From Serinicoccus kebangsaanensis (GTDB lineage Bacteria; Actinomycetota; Actinomycetes; Actinomycetales; Dermatophilaceae): DNA of 64,000 nucleotides. The DNA lies in NCBI RefSeq assembly GCF_008919445.1, contig NZ_VSLG01000003.1:62001-126000 (forward strand), written 5' to 3'. Of the stretch, positions 45,122 to 53,210 are shown piece by piece; the stretch's first letter is position 1; each line of letters begins with the position of its first letter. The notes under the pieces are model-generated. The model was not told where the DNA came from. It ran no database searches and worked only from the letters and a program-made list of their open reading frames with translations. A program made the position numbers and the translations under genes.

Positions 45122-46504
45122 ATGAGCGCATCGGGACGTCAGCAGGCCCTGGACCGTATGCAGCAGGCCGGCGTGAGCCAGCCCGCGCGCGACACCTTCG
45201 CCCGGCACTACGACAACCTGGCCGCCGGCGCGACCGGCCTGATCGCCGAGGCCGACGTGGAGCCGGCGCTGCCCGCGGCATACCTCCAGGAGGTCGCGGT
45301 GAGCGACGAGGAGGCGCGCGCGGCGCTCTCGGCCACCGCCGTCATCACCCTCAACGGGGGTCTCGGGACCTCCATGGGGCTGGCCGGTCCCAAGTCGCTG
45401 CTCCCGGTCCGGGACGAGCTGACCTTCCTCGACATCACGGTGCGTCAGGTCCTCGCGCTGCGCGAGCGCTACGACGTGCGGCTCCCCCTGACCTTCATGG
45501 ACAGCTTCTCCACCCAGGAGGCGACGCTGCAGGTGCTGGGCCGCTACCCGGACCTGCCCGTCGACGGCCTGCCGCTGGACTTCCTGCAGAGCCAGGAGCC
45601 GAAGCTGCGGGCCGACGACCTCGGGCCGGTGACCTGGGAGGCCGACCCGCGTCTGGAGTGGTGCCCCCCGGGGCACGGCGACCTCTACCCGTCGCTGCTC
45701 GCGAGCGGCCTGCTCGACCAGCTGCTCGACGCGGGCTTCCGGTATGCCTTCGTCTCCAACGTGGACAACCTCGGTGCGGTGGCGGACGGGCGGGTGGCGG
45801 CGTGGTTCGCCGCGAGCGGTGCCGGCTTCGCCGCGGAGGTCTGCCGACGCACCGAGATGGACAAGAAGGGTGGTCACCTGGTGCGGCGCCGGGCCGACGG
45901 GCGCCTGGTGCTGCGGGACACCGCCCAGACGGCCGAGGAGGAGATGGTGCACTTCATGGACGGGGACAAGCACCCGTTCGTCAACACCAACAACCTCTGG
46001 TTCGACCTCGCGCGGCTGCGCGCGATGCTGACCGAGCGGGACGGGGTCATGGAGCTGCCGCTGATCCGCAACGCCAAGACCGTCGACCCCACGGACAAGA
46101 GCTCCACCCCGGTCATCCAGATCGAGTCGGCCATGGGCAGCGCGGTCGAGCTCTTCGAGGACGCGGCGTCCGTCGCCGTCACCCGCGACCGGTTCGTGCC
46201 GGTCAAGACCACCAACGAGCTGGCCCTGCTGCGCTCCGACGTCTACCAGGTCGACGACAGCACCTACCGGCTGCGCCGGAGCGTCGACCCCGCGCCGGTG
46301 GTGGACCTGACCAAGGCGCACTACGGCATGATCGGCGACTTCGACCAGCGGTTCCCGGCCGGTGTGCCCTCGCTGGTGGACGCGACCCGGCTGCAGGTCG
46401 AGGGCGACTGGTCCTTCGGCAGCTCGGTGCGGGTCGTCGGTGCCGCGGTGCTGGGACCCGAGGGCGGCACCGTCGAGGACGGGGAGACGCTCGGTAGCCC
46501 ATGA
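45122..46504 (+). CDS. UTP-glucose-1-phosphate uridylyltransferase (eukaryote-like UDPGP family)
   Basis: A 460-aa nucleotidyltransferase making UDP-glucose (or a related UDP-sugar) from UTP and sugar-1-phosphate. The nucleotide-binding motif is TLNGGLGTSMGLAGPKS (about residues 76-92), characteristic of the UDPGP/AGX family and unlike bacterial GalU. GHGDLYPSL, FVSNVDNLGA and MDKKGGHLVRR follow in family order. The product would feed glycogen/trehalose, cell-wall or glycolipid synthesis. Its last four bases overlap the next gene's start (ATGA). Confidence 0.9.
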   Translation: MSASGRQQALDRMQQAGVSQPARDTFARHYDNLAAGATGLIAEADVEPALPAAYLQEVAVSDEEARAALSATAVITLNGGLGTSMGLAGPKSLLPVRDELTFLDITVRQVLALRERYDVRLPLTFMDSFSTQEATLQVLGRYPDLPVDGLPLDFLQSQEPKLRADDLGPVTWEADPRLEWCPPGHGDLYPSLLASGLLDQLLDAGFRYAFVSNVDNLGAVADGRVAAWFAASGAGFAAEVCRRTEMDKKGGHLVRRRADGRLVLRDTAQTAEEEMVHFMDGDKHPFVNTNNLWFDLARLRAMLTERDGVMELPLIRNAKTVDPTDKSSTPVIQIESAMGSAVELFEDAASVAVTRDRFVPVKTTNELALLRSDVYQVDDSTYRLRRSVDPAPVVDLTKAHYGMIGDFDQRFPAGVPSLVDATRLQVEGDWSFGSSVRVVGAAVLGPEGGTVEDGETLGSP

Positions 46505-47274
46505 GGGCCCTCGTCGACGACCTCGGCGGGGACCTCACCCTGCCGGACGGGCCGGTGCGGCGCGTGGTGTCCCTGGTGCCCTCGCTCACCGAGGCGCTCG
46601 CGGCGACCCGGCCGGAGGCGCTCGTGGGTGCCACCGACTGGTGCACCCACCCGGCCGACCTCGGCGTGACCCGGGTGCGCGGCACCAAGAACCCCGACCG
46701 GGCCGCGGTCGCGGCCCTCGAGCCCGAGCTGGTGGTGTGCGTCCAGGAGGAGAACCGCGAGCTGGACGTGCGGCGGATGCGGGACGCGGGCCTCCCGGTC
46801 TGGGTGGGCGTGGTGGAGTCGGTGGACGACGCGCTGCGGGTGCTGCGGACGATCGTCGTGGAGGTCCTCGGCTGGGAGGAGCCCGGGTGGCTGGTCGAGG
46901 TCGAGCGGCGCTGGGCGGCTCCCACCGACCCCGCGGCGGCCAGGGGCAGCGTGGCGGTCCCCATCTGGCGCGACCCGTGGATGGTCGTCGGCGCCCGCAC
47001 CTACACCACGGACCTGCTGCGGCGCGCCGGGCTGGTCAACGTCTACGGCGAGCACCAGGACCGCTACCCCGCCGTCGAGGTGGACGCGGTGGACGGTGCG
47101 GGCGCCGACGTGGTGCTGCTGCCGGACGAGCCCTACGTCTTCACCCCGGACGACGGCCCGGAGGCCTTCCGCCGGTCGCCGGTCCGGCTGGTGAGCGGCC
47201 GGGTGCTCACGTGGTACGGCCCCGCGATGCTCGAGGCCGCGGACCTGCTGGACGGGCTCCCGCCCGGCCGCTAG
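46501..47274 (+). CDS. Helical-backbone metal receptor-like protein (BtuF/TroA fold, no signal peptide)
   Basis: A 257-aa protein with the fold of periplasmic B12/iron-siderophore receptors: VVSLVPSLTEALAATRP at the N-terminus, then GATDWCTHPAD and RVRGTKNPDRAAVAALEPELVVCVQEENR, ending with VLTWYGPAMLEAADLL. No signal peptide or lipobox is present, so it should be cytoplasmic, unlike transport receptors. Possible roles are cytoplasmic cobalamin or metal handling; icmF nearby is B12-dependent, but the link is speculative. Translationally coupled to the UDPGP gene. Its TAG stop interlocks with the convergent LacI stop (CTAG). Confidence 0.78.
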   Translation: MRALVDDLGGDLTLPDGPVRRVVSLVPSLTEALAATRPEALVGATDWCTHPADLGVTRVRGTKNPDRAAVAALEPELVVCVQEENRELDVRRMRDAGLPVWVGVVESVDDALRVLRTIVVEVLGWEEPGWLVEVERRWAAPTDPAAARGSVAVPIWRDPWMVVGARTYTTDLLRRAGLVNVYGEHQDRYPAVEVDAVDGAGADVVLLPDEPYVFTPDDGPEAFRRSPVRLVSGRVLTWYGPAMLEAADLLDGLPPGR

Positions 47275-48332
47275 GCCGTCCCGCCCTCGACCAGGTGGGT
47301 GGGCAGCACGGTCGAGCGGACCTCCCGCCCGTCGAGCAGGTCGCGCAGCATCCTGGTCGCCTCGCCCGCGAGCAGCTCGCCCGAGTTGGCCACGGTCGTG
47401 AGGCGTGGATGGGTGAGCTGCGCCGCCGGCGAGTCGTCGTAGCCGACCACGGCCACGTCGCGCGGCACGACCCGCCCGCTGGCCTGCAGCTCGCTGACCC
47501 CGGCGGCGGCCATGAGGTCGGAGGCCACGAAGACCCCGTCCAGCTCCGGGTGCGCGGCCAGCAGGCGCCGCATGGCCACCCGCCCGCTCTCGGAGGAGAA
47601 GTCGCCGTGCTCCACCGCGTCGCCGGCCAGGCCCGCCGCCCGCACCGTCTCCCGCCAGCCCACCAACCGGTCCCGGCTGGCCGCCATGTCCTCCGGCCCG
47701 GCCACGGTGCCGATCCGGCGGCACCCGCGGTCCAGCAGCCGCTGGGTCGCCAGCCGGGCTCCGCTCACGTTGTCCAGGTCCACGAACGGCAGTCCCTGAC
47801 CCGACGGCGGGGGCCGGCCGATGACGACGGTCGGCAGACCGATCTCGCCGAGGACCGCGGTGACCCGGTCGTCCAGGTGGGCGCTGAGCACGATGGCGGC
47901 ATCGGTGTGGCCACCGCGCAGCCACCGCTCCAGCCGCTGGGTGTCCCGACCCGCGCGGGCGAGGACGAGCACCATCTGCAGGGGCGTCTCCTCCAGCCCG
48001 GTGCTGATCCCCCGCAGCATGCCCATGATGACCGGGTCGGCGAAGACCCTCTTCTCGCTCTCGGGCACGACGACCGCCACCGAGTCCGGCTCCGGCACCA
48101 CGAGCGCCCGGGCCGCCCGGTTCGGTCGGTATCCCATCTCGGAGACGGCCCGGGTGACGGACTCCCGCGCCTCCGCACGCACGCGTGGGTCGCCGTTGAC
48201 CACGCGCGACGCGGTGGCCCGGGACACGCCCGCCTGCGCGGCGACGTCCTCCAGGGTGGGGCGCCGGGACCGGGCCACCAGGCCCGCCCCGTCTCCTCGA
48301 CCGCCGCGTCGACGCTCTGCTCGCGCAACCAT
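47271..48332 (-). CDS. LacI-family regulator of the cellobiose-type operon
   Basis: A 353-aa repressor. The HTH is RPTLEDVAAQAGVSRATASRVVN (about residues 24-46) with hinge YRPNRAARAL; the effector domain ends with DSPAAQLTHPRLTTV. The start at 48332 follows an AGAGGATCGCC ribosome site. It is the last gene of the binding protein-permease-permease-beta-glucosidase operon, 17 bases after the glucosidase stop, so it would be autoregulated. By context it is CebR/BglR-like and its site is the GTGAGAGCGCTCTCAC palindrome at 52971-52986, which shares the GAGCGCTC core known for CebR boxes. Confidence 0.88.
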   Translation of the reverse strand: MVARAERRRGGRGDGAGLVARSRRPTLEDVAAQAGVSRATASRVVNGDPRVRAEARESVTRAVSEMGYRPNRAARALVVPEPDSVAVVVPESEKRVFADPVIMGMLRGISTGLEETPLQMVLVLARAGRDTQRLERWLRGGHTDAAIVLSAHLDDRVTAVLGEIGLPTVVIGRPPPSGQGLPFVDLDNVSGARLATQRLLDRGCRRIGTVAGPEDMAASRDRLVGWRETVRAAGLAGDAVEHGDFSSESGRVAMRRLLAAHPELDGVFVASDLMAAAGVSELQASGRVVPRDVAVVGYDDSPAAQLTHPRLTTVANSGELLAGEATRMLRDLLDGREVRSTVLPTHLVEGGTA

Positions 48333-48349
48333 GGCGATCCTCTCTCTCG

Positions 48350-49762
48350 CTACCCGACCGAGCCCGATCCTGCCACGTCGGCGAACCACTGCCCGCTCGC
48401 CTTGGGCGTGCGCCGCTGGGTGTCGTAGTCGACGCGCACGATGCCGAACCGCTTGGTGTAGCCGAAGGCCCACTCGTAGTTGTCCAGCAGGGACCAGACG
48501 AAGTATCCCCGCACGTCGGCGCCGTCCTCGACCGCCGCGTGCACGGCCCGCAGGTGGCCGTCCAGGTAGGCGATCCGGTCCTGGTCGTCGACGTAGCCCT
48601 CCTCGTCCGGCACGTCAGGCATCGCCGCACCGTTCTCGGTGACGTAGATCCGGGTCCCCGCCGGGCCGGTGTAGTCCCGCTGCAGCCGCAGCAGCAGTAG
48701 GCGCAGGGCGTCCGGCTGGATCTCCCAGCCCATGTCGCTGACCGGTATGCCGCGGCGCACCGTCCGGACGTGCTCGGACCCGACGTTCGGCGAGGGACCG
48801 TCGAAGGCGCGGGCCTGCCGCGCCGCCTCGGCCGCCCCGGACGGCTCCGGGCCGGTCACCATGGTGCCCGCGTAGAAGTTCACCCCGAGGACGTCGATCG
48901 GCGTCGAGATGGCCTCGAGGTCGCCGTCCTGCACCAGGTCCGCGGGCCACAGCTCCCCCAGGTCCTCGATGACGTCGGCGGGATAGGCGCCGCGGGTGAT
49001 CGGCTCGACGAAGAAGCGGTTGGCCAGGCCATCGATCCGCCGCGCCGCGTCGACGTCACCGGGCGAGGCGGGGTCCTGGGGCTGGGTGTCGGTGAAGTTC
49101 AGCGTCAGCCCGAGCTCCAGCTCCGGGTCGCGGCGGCGCAGCTCCTGGACCGCACGGCCGTGCGACAGCAGCAGGTGGTGCGCGGCCCGCAGCGCGTCGG
49201 ACGGCTCGGTGCGACCGGGCGCGTGCACGCCGGCGGCATACCCGAGGAAGGCCGAGCACCACGGCTCGTTGAGCGTGGTCAGGTGCCGGACCCGGTCGCC
49301 GAGCCGGTCGTGCACGGCCAGGGCGTGGTCGACGAACCGGTCCACGACACCACGGTCCGGCCAGCCCCCCGCCTCCTCCAGCGCCTGCGGCATGTCCCAG
49401 TGGTAGAGCGTCACCCAGGGCAGGATGTCCGCCTCGAGCAGCTGGTCCACGAGGCGGGAGTAGAAGTCCAGGCCCTGCTGGTTGAGGGTGCGCCCGTCCG
49501 GGAAGACGCGCGCCCAGGACACCGAGAAGCGGTAGGCCCCGAGCCGCAACGAGCGCATGAGAGCCACGTCGTCGGGCATCCGGTGGTAGTGGTCGCAGGC
49601 CACCGCCCCGGTGTGCCCGTGCAGGACCTTGCCGGGCGTGGCGGAGAACGGTCCCCAGATGCAGTCCGCCCGGCCGTCCTCGTGCACCGCACCCTCGATC
49701 TGGTAGGCCGCGGTGGCGGAGCCGAAGAGGAATCCGTCGGGGAAGGTGATCTGCGTGGTCAT
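48350..49762 (-). CDS. GH1 beta-glucosidase
   Basis: A 470-aa family-1 glycoside hydrolase, cytoplasmic (no signal peptide). It begins FPDGFLFGSATAAYQIEGA; the acid/base Glu is in TLNEPW (about residue 164) and the nucleophile Glu in YVTENGA (about 375), both intact, with YFVWSLLDNYEWAFGYTKRFG at the aglycone side. It would hydrolyse imported cellobiose or other beta-glucosides to glucose. Start overlaps the upstream permease stop (ATGA). The operon context with a CebR-like operator supports cello-oligosaccharide use. Confidence 0.93.
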   Translation of the reverse strand: MTTQITFPDGFLFGSATAAYQIEGAVHEDGRADCIWGPFSATPGKVLHGHTGAVACDHYHRMPDDVALMRSLRLGAYRFSVSWARVFPDGRTLNQQGLDFYSRLVDQLLEADILPWVTLYHWDMPQALEEAGGWPDRGVVDRFVDHALAVHDRLGDRVRHLTTLNEPWCSAFLGYAAGVHAPGRTEPSDALRAAHHLLLSHGRAVQELRRRDPELELGLTLNFTDTQPQDPASPGDVDAARRIDGLANRFFVEPITRGAYPADVIEDLGELWPADLVQDGDLEAISTPIDVLGVNFYAGTMVTGPEPSGAAEAARQARAFDGPSPNVGSEHVRTVRRGIPVSDMGWEIQPDALRLLLLRLQRDYTGPAGTRIYVTENGAAMPDVPDEEGYVDDQDRIAYLDGHLRAVHAAVEDGADVRGYFVWSLLDNYEWAFGYTKRFGIVRVDYDTQRRTPKASGQWFADVAGSGSVG

Positions 49763-50652
49763 TGCTTGACGGCTCCTTGCATGATGCCGGACACCAGCTG
49801 GCGCCCGGCGACGACGAACAGGACGAGCAGCGGGATCGTGGCGAGCACGGCACCGGCCAGGACCAGCGAGTAGTCGACGAAGTGGGCGGCCTGCAGCTGC
49901 TGCAGCGCCACCGGCAGCGTCGGGTTGGCCGGTCCCAGCACGATGAACGGCCAGAAGAAGTTGGTCCAGGTGGCGACGAAGGTGAACAACCCCAGCATGG
50001 CCGCGGCGGGCCGGGCGGCCGGGACTCCGACGTGCCAGAAGGTGCGGAACATGTTGGCGCCGTCGACCCGGGCCGCCTCGATGAGCTCGGTGGGCACGGC
50101 CTGCCGCAGGTACTGCGTCATCCAGAACACGCCGAACGCGGTGACCAGCCCCGGGACGATCACGGCCGTGAGCTCCCCGGTCCAGCCCAGCCTGGCCATG
50201 ACCTGGTAGAGCGGGACGACGCCGAGCTGGGTCGGCACCGCCATCGTCGCGATGACGAAGATCAGCAACGGCCCCGAGCCGCGGAAGCGGAGCTTGGCGA
50301 AGGCATACCCCGCGAGGGTGGAGAAGAAGACCACCGAGGCGGAGACCGTCGTCGACACGATGATCGAGTTGACCGTCGCCCGCCAGAACTCCACCGTGTC
50401 GAAGACGGTCGCCGCGTTGCGCAGGAAGTTGCCTCCCGGCACGAACGGGAACGGGTCGCGCGAGAGGACCGTGGAGTCGTGGCTGGCGATGAGGTAGGAC
50501 CACCACAGCGGGAACATGCTGCCGAGGACGACCGCGGCGAGCAGACCGTAGACGATCCAGCTCGGCCGTTCGCCGCGATGGCCGCGCCGGCGCTCGCGCC
50601 CGGCCTGCGCCTCGTCGGTCTCCGGCGGTGCCGGCACTGGCGTGGTGCTCAT
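49759..50652 (-). CDS. Sugar ABC transporter permease (CebG/MalG-like)
   Basis: A 297-aa permease with about six helices after a charged N-terminal tail (first helix WIVYGLLAAVVLGSMFPLWW). EAA loop: IEAARVDGANMFRTFWHVGVPAARP, then TFVATWTNFFWPFIVL. ATGA overlaps on both sides couple it to the other permease and the beta-glucosidase. Second membrane subunit of the cellobiose-type importer. Confidence 0.92.
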   Translation of the reverse strand: MSTTPVPAPPETDEAQAGRERRRGHRGERPSWIVYGLLAAVVLGSMFPLWWSYLIASHDSTVLSRDPFPFVPGGNFLRNAATVFDTVEFWRATVNSIIVSTTVSASVVFFSTLAGYAFAKLRFRGSGPLLIFVIATMAVPTQLGVVPLYQVMARLGWTGELTAVIVPGLVTAFGVFWMTQYLRQAVPTELIEAARVDGANMFRTFWHVGVPAARPAAAMLGLFTFVATWTNFFWPFIVLGPANPTLPVALQQLQAAHFVDYSLVLAGAVLATIPLLVLFVVAGRQLVSGIMQGAVKQ

Positions 50653-51635
50653 CGGCTCTCCTCGCTCGCGATGCGTCGGCTGAAGGCGAAGTTGACCAGC
50701 CCGATGGCCACGATGAGGAGGAAGAGCAGCACCGCGACCGCCGAGGCCCGGCCGAAGTCGGCGCGGGTCCACCCCAGCTCGTAGAGGTACAGGGTGAGGG
50801 TCTGCCACTGCCCGTCGGACCCGCCCCGGCCGTACTGGTCGTACATCTTCGCCTCGTCGAAGATCTGCAGGCCCCCGATCGTGGAGGTGATGATGACGAA
50901 GATCATGGTGGGCCGCAGCATCGGGATGGTGATCGAGACGAACCGGCGCAGCCCGCTGGCCCCGTCGATCGCCGCCGCCTCGTAGAGGTCGCGTGGGATC
51001 GCCTGCATCGCCGCCAGCAGGATGAGCGCGTTGTAGCCGGTCCAGCGGAAGTTGACCATGGTGGCGATGGCCACGTGGCTGGCCAGCCGGTCCGAGTGCC
51101 ATCGGACCGGCTCCACGCCGACGGTCTCGAGGAGGGTGTTGATCAGGCCGAAGCGGTCGGCGAAGAGGTTGGAGAAGATCAGCGCCACCGCGACCGGGGC
51201 GACGACGTAGGGCAGCAGCACCCCCATCCGCCAGAAGGTCGCGGCGCGCAGCTTGTGGTCCAGCAGCCCCGCGATCGCCAGGGCGGCGAGGACCTGCGGC
51301 ACCGAGGAGAGCACGAAGATGCTGACCGTGTTGACCAGGGCCGTCCAGAAGTCGTCTCCGGTGAGCACGTCGACGAAGTTCTGCGCCCCGACGAAGGCGC
51401 CCTGGCCCATGATCTGGTCCCAGTCGTGCAGGGCGACCCAGCCGGTGTAGATGAGCGGGAACAGCCCGGTGACGAAGAACAGGATGAAGAACGGGGCGAT
51501 GTAGGCGTAGGGCGAGACGGCGTGGTCCAGCCGTCCGAGACGGCCGCGACCAGGTCCGTCCCCGCCCCGCCGGCCCCGGCGACCGGCCCGCTGGGGGGCC
51601 GGTGCCGGGGCCTGCGTGGGGGTGGCGACCGTCAT
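50649..51635 (-). CDS. Sugar ABC transporter permease (CebF/MalF-like)
   Basis: A 328-aa permease. A Pro/Ala/Arg-rich cytoplasmic N-terminus of about 40 residues precedes the first helix (YAYIAPFFILFFVTGLFPLIY). EAA loop: YEAAAIDGASGLRRFVSITIPMLRP; the following IGGLQIFDEAKMYDQYGRGG is typical of this branch. It starts 2 bases after the binding-protein stop and overlaps the next permease by four bases. No ATPase gene accompanies the operon, as expected if an MsiK-type ATPase is shared. Confidence 0.92.
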   Translation of the reverse strand: MTVATPTQAPAPAPQRAGRRGRRGGDGPGRGRLGRLDHAVSPYAYIAPFFILFFVTGLFPLIYTGWVALHDWDQIMGQGAFVGAQNFVDVLTGDDFWTALVNTVSIFVLSSVPQVLAALAIAGLLDHKLRAATFWRMGVLLPYVVAPVAVALIFSNLFADRFGLINTLLETVGVEPVRWHSDRLASHVAIATMVNFRWTGYNALILLAAMQAIPRDLYEAAAIDGASGLRRFVSITIPMLRPTMIFVIITSTIGGLQIFDEAKMYDQYGRGGSDGQWQTLTLYLYELGWTRADFGRASAVAVLLFLLIVAIGLVNFAFSRRIASEESR

Positions 51636-51637
51636 GC

Positions 51638-52939
51638 TCAGCGCAGGTCGTCGACGGCGGAGACGAACTTCGCCCAGCTGCTCTCCGGGTCGTCGGTCTC
51701 GTCGACGTCGACCCGGCTGATGGCATCCTGCATCGCGGTGTTGACCTCGAAGTACTTCGGGCCCTTGAACGGGGTGACCGTCACCGCCTCGGCGCGCTCG
51801 GCGAAGATCTCGCCGGTCGGTGCGTCGTTGAAGAAGGCGTTGCTGGACTCGGCGAGCGTGTCGGAGTCCAGCGCCTCGGTCTGGCTCGGGAAGGTGCCCC
51901 GGGCCTCGAACGCCTTGATCTGCTGCTCCGGCGCGGTCAGCCAGGCGGCGAGCGCCGTGGCCTCCTCGATGTTGTCACCCTGCGCGGGGACGGTGAGGTA
52001 GGAGCCGCCCCAGTTGCCGCCACCACCGGGGAAGACGTTGGCGACGTCCCAGCCCTCGATGTCGGCGGCGTTGCCCTCGATGACTCCCATCATCCAGGCG
52101 GGGCAGAGCATCGTGGCGAACTCGTCGCCCTGGAAGGCGGCAGTCCAGTCGGCACTCCACTGACCCAGCCCGGCGGACAGGCCGTCGTCGACGGAGGCGG
52201 CCAGCACCTGGTCGTAGAGGTCACGGATCTCGGGGTTGTCGGTCGCGATGATCTCGCCGTCCGGCGTCTCGTAGGGCTGCTCGACCTGGTTGATCATGCC
52301 CTGCCAGAGCGCGCCGGCCGAGTCGTACCAGGCGATGTCGGTCTCGGCGACGAAGTCCCGGCCGACCTCGAAGTAGGTGTCCCAGTCACCCTCGAGGAGC
52401 GCGGCCACCTCCTCGCGGTCCGTGGGCAGACCTGCCTGCTCGAAGAGGTCCGCGCGGTAGCACAGGGCCTCCGGACCGATGTCGGTGCCGTAGCCGAGCA
52501 GCATGCCGTTCTCGAGGGTCACGGCCTCGGTCTTCCAGTCCAGCCACCGGCCCTCCACGTCCGGTGAGCTGAGGTCGGCGAACTTGTCGGGGTACTGCTG
52601 GAACTCGGTGACCCAGTCGACCTCGATCGCCTCGATGTCCGCCGCTCCCGAGTCCGCGCCCAGGCTGTTGCGCAGCGCCGCACGGGCGTTGTCGGCGGTG
52701 TCCGCCTTGACGTGCTGAACGGTGATGCCCGGGTTCATCTCCTCGTACTCGGTGAGCAGGTCCTCGTACCCGAACTCGTTGAAGGTGGCGACCGAGAGCG
52801 TGATGTCGCCGCCGCCCTCACCGCCGCCTGCGCTGCTGTCGCTGTCGTCTCCGTCACCGCTGCCCCCGCCGCACGCGCCGAGCGCCAGCGTGGCGGCGGC
52901 CGTGGTGGCGAGGAGCATCCTGCGTCGCGTGGTGTGCAT
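51638..52939 (-). CDS. Cellobiose-type ABC transporter substrate-binding lipoprotein (CebE-like)
   Basis: A 433-aa solute-binding lipoprotein. Start at 52939 is set by AAAGGAG. The signal has RRR at residues 5-7 and lipobox LGAC with Cys23; a Gly/Ser/Asp linker follows, so Tat export and anchoring are likely. The mature domain is an extracellular-binding protein family 1 member (NPGITVQHVKADTADNARAALRN near the N-terminus). First gene of a five-gene operon ending in a GH1 glucosidase and LacI regulator. The promoter and operator are at 52971-53017. Ligand by context: cellobiose or other beta-glucosides. Confidence 0.9.
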   Translation of the reverse strand: MHTTRRRMLLATTAAATLALGACGGGSGDGDDSDSSAGGGEGGGDITLSVATFNEFGYEDLLTEYEEMNPGITVQHVKADTADNARAALRNSLGADSGAADIEAIEVDWVTEFQQYPDKFADLSSPDVEGRWLDWKTEAVTLENGMLLGYGTDIGPEALCYRADLFEQAGLPTDREEVAALLEGDWDTYFEVGRDFVAETDIAWYDSAGALWQGMINQVEQPYETPDGEIIATDNPEIRDLYDQVLAASVDDGLSAGLGQWSADWTAAFQGDEFATMLCPAWMMGVIEGNAADIEGWDVANVFPGGGGNWGGSYLTVPAQGDNIEEATALAAWLTAPEQQIKAFEARGTFPSQTEALDSDTLAESSNAFFNDAPTGEIFAERAEAVTVTPFKGPKYFEVNTAMQDAISRVDVDETDDPESSWAKFVSAVDDLR

Positions 52940-52970
52940 GCCAACTCCTTTGGTGGTCTGCGCCTCAACT

Positions 52971-52986
52971 GTGAGAGCGCTCTCAC
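52971..52986. promoter_or_regulatory. Perfect LacI/CebR-type operator GTGAGAGCGCTCTCAC
   Basis: A 16-bp perfect palindrome with the GAGCGCTC core of CebR operators. It sits at the predicted transcription start (about 52982) of the five-gene operon, where a bound repressor would block RNA polymerase. Confidence 0.8.
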
Positions 52987-52988
52987 GA

Positions 52989-53017
52989 ATGCTGCACGGC
53001 GCGGACGCGAGTGTCAA
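52989..53017 (-). promoter_or_regulatory. Promoter of the cellobiose-type operon
   Basis: Minus strand: perfect -35 TTGACA (53012-53017), 17-base spacer, -10 CAGCAT (52989-52994). The resulting start point is inside the operator palindrome; the leader is about 43 bases and carries AAAGGAG. Confidence 0.65.
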
Positions 53018-53057
53018 GGGTTTGTGACCGAAACGAGACCGACGACATACGTAGCGT

Positions 53058-53124
53058 CATCTCGCCAGGCGCACGAGGCCCATCTCGCCCCCGCGCACGA
53101 GGCCCATCTCGCCCCGGCGCACCT
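53058..53124. repeat. Tandem 23-24-bp repeat, about 2.7 copies
   Basis: Units start CATCTCGCC and end GCGCACGAGGCC (53058-53080, 53081-53104, partial 53105-53121). On the minus strand they would encode GEMGLVR units in an open 40-codon frame (53057-53179) whose ATG is at the centre of the adjacent palindrome. No ribosome site supports translation. Confidence 0.8.
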
Positions 53125-53151
53125 GGCGCTTCCGGGCACCGCTGATCTTCC

Positions 53152-53205
53152 CGAATTCGACTGTTGGTTTCGTCGCCATGGCGACGAAATCAACAGTCGA
53201 ATTCG
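53152..53205. repeat. 54-bp near-perfect palindrome
   Basis: Two 27-base arms are exact reverse complements except one pair (53167 G opposite 53190 T). The arms start CGAATTCGACTGTTG and meet at a central CCATGG, so there is essentially no loop. Its GC content is about 52% against about 72% around it. It begins 6 bases past the stop of the nitronate monooxygenase gene (minus strand), so a transcription-terminator role is possible, though no U-run follows. The length, symmetry and composition are unlike the other hairpins here. Confidence 0.9.
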
Positions 53206-53210
53206 CAAGG

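Noticed and set aside
53058-53124. Possible CRISPR-like array
   Set aside because: Units are adjacent, 23-24 bp, fewer than three, with no spacers and no cas genes.
53057-53179. A 40-codon minus-strand frame starting at the palindrome centre
   Set aside because: No ribosome site or leaderless -10 precedes it and its body is the tandem repeat; kept only as a question under the palindrome finding.
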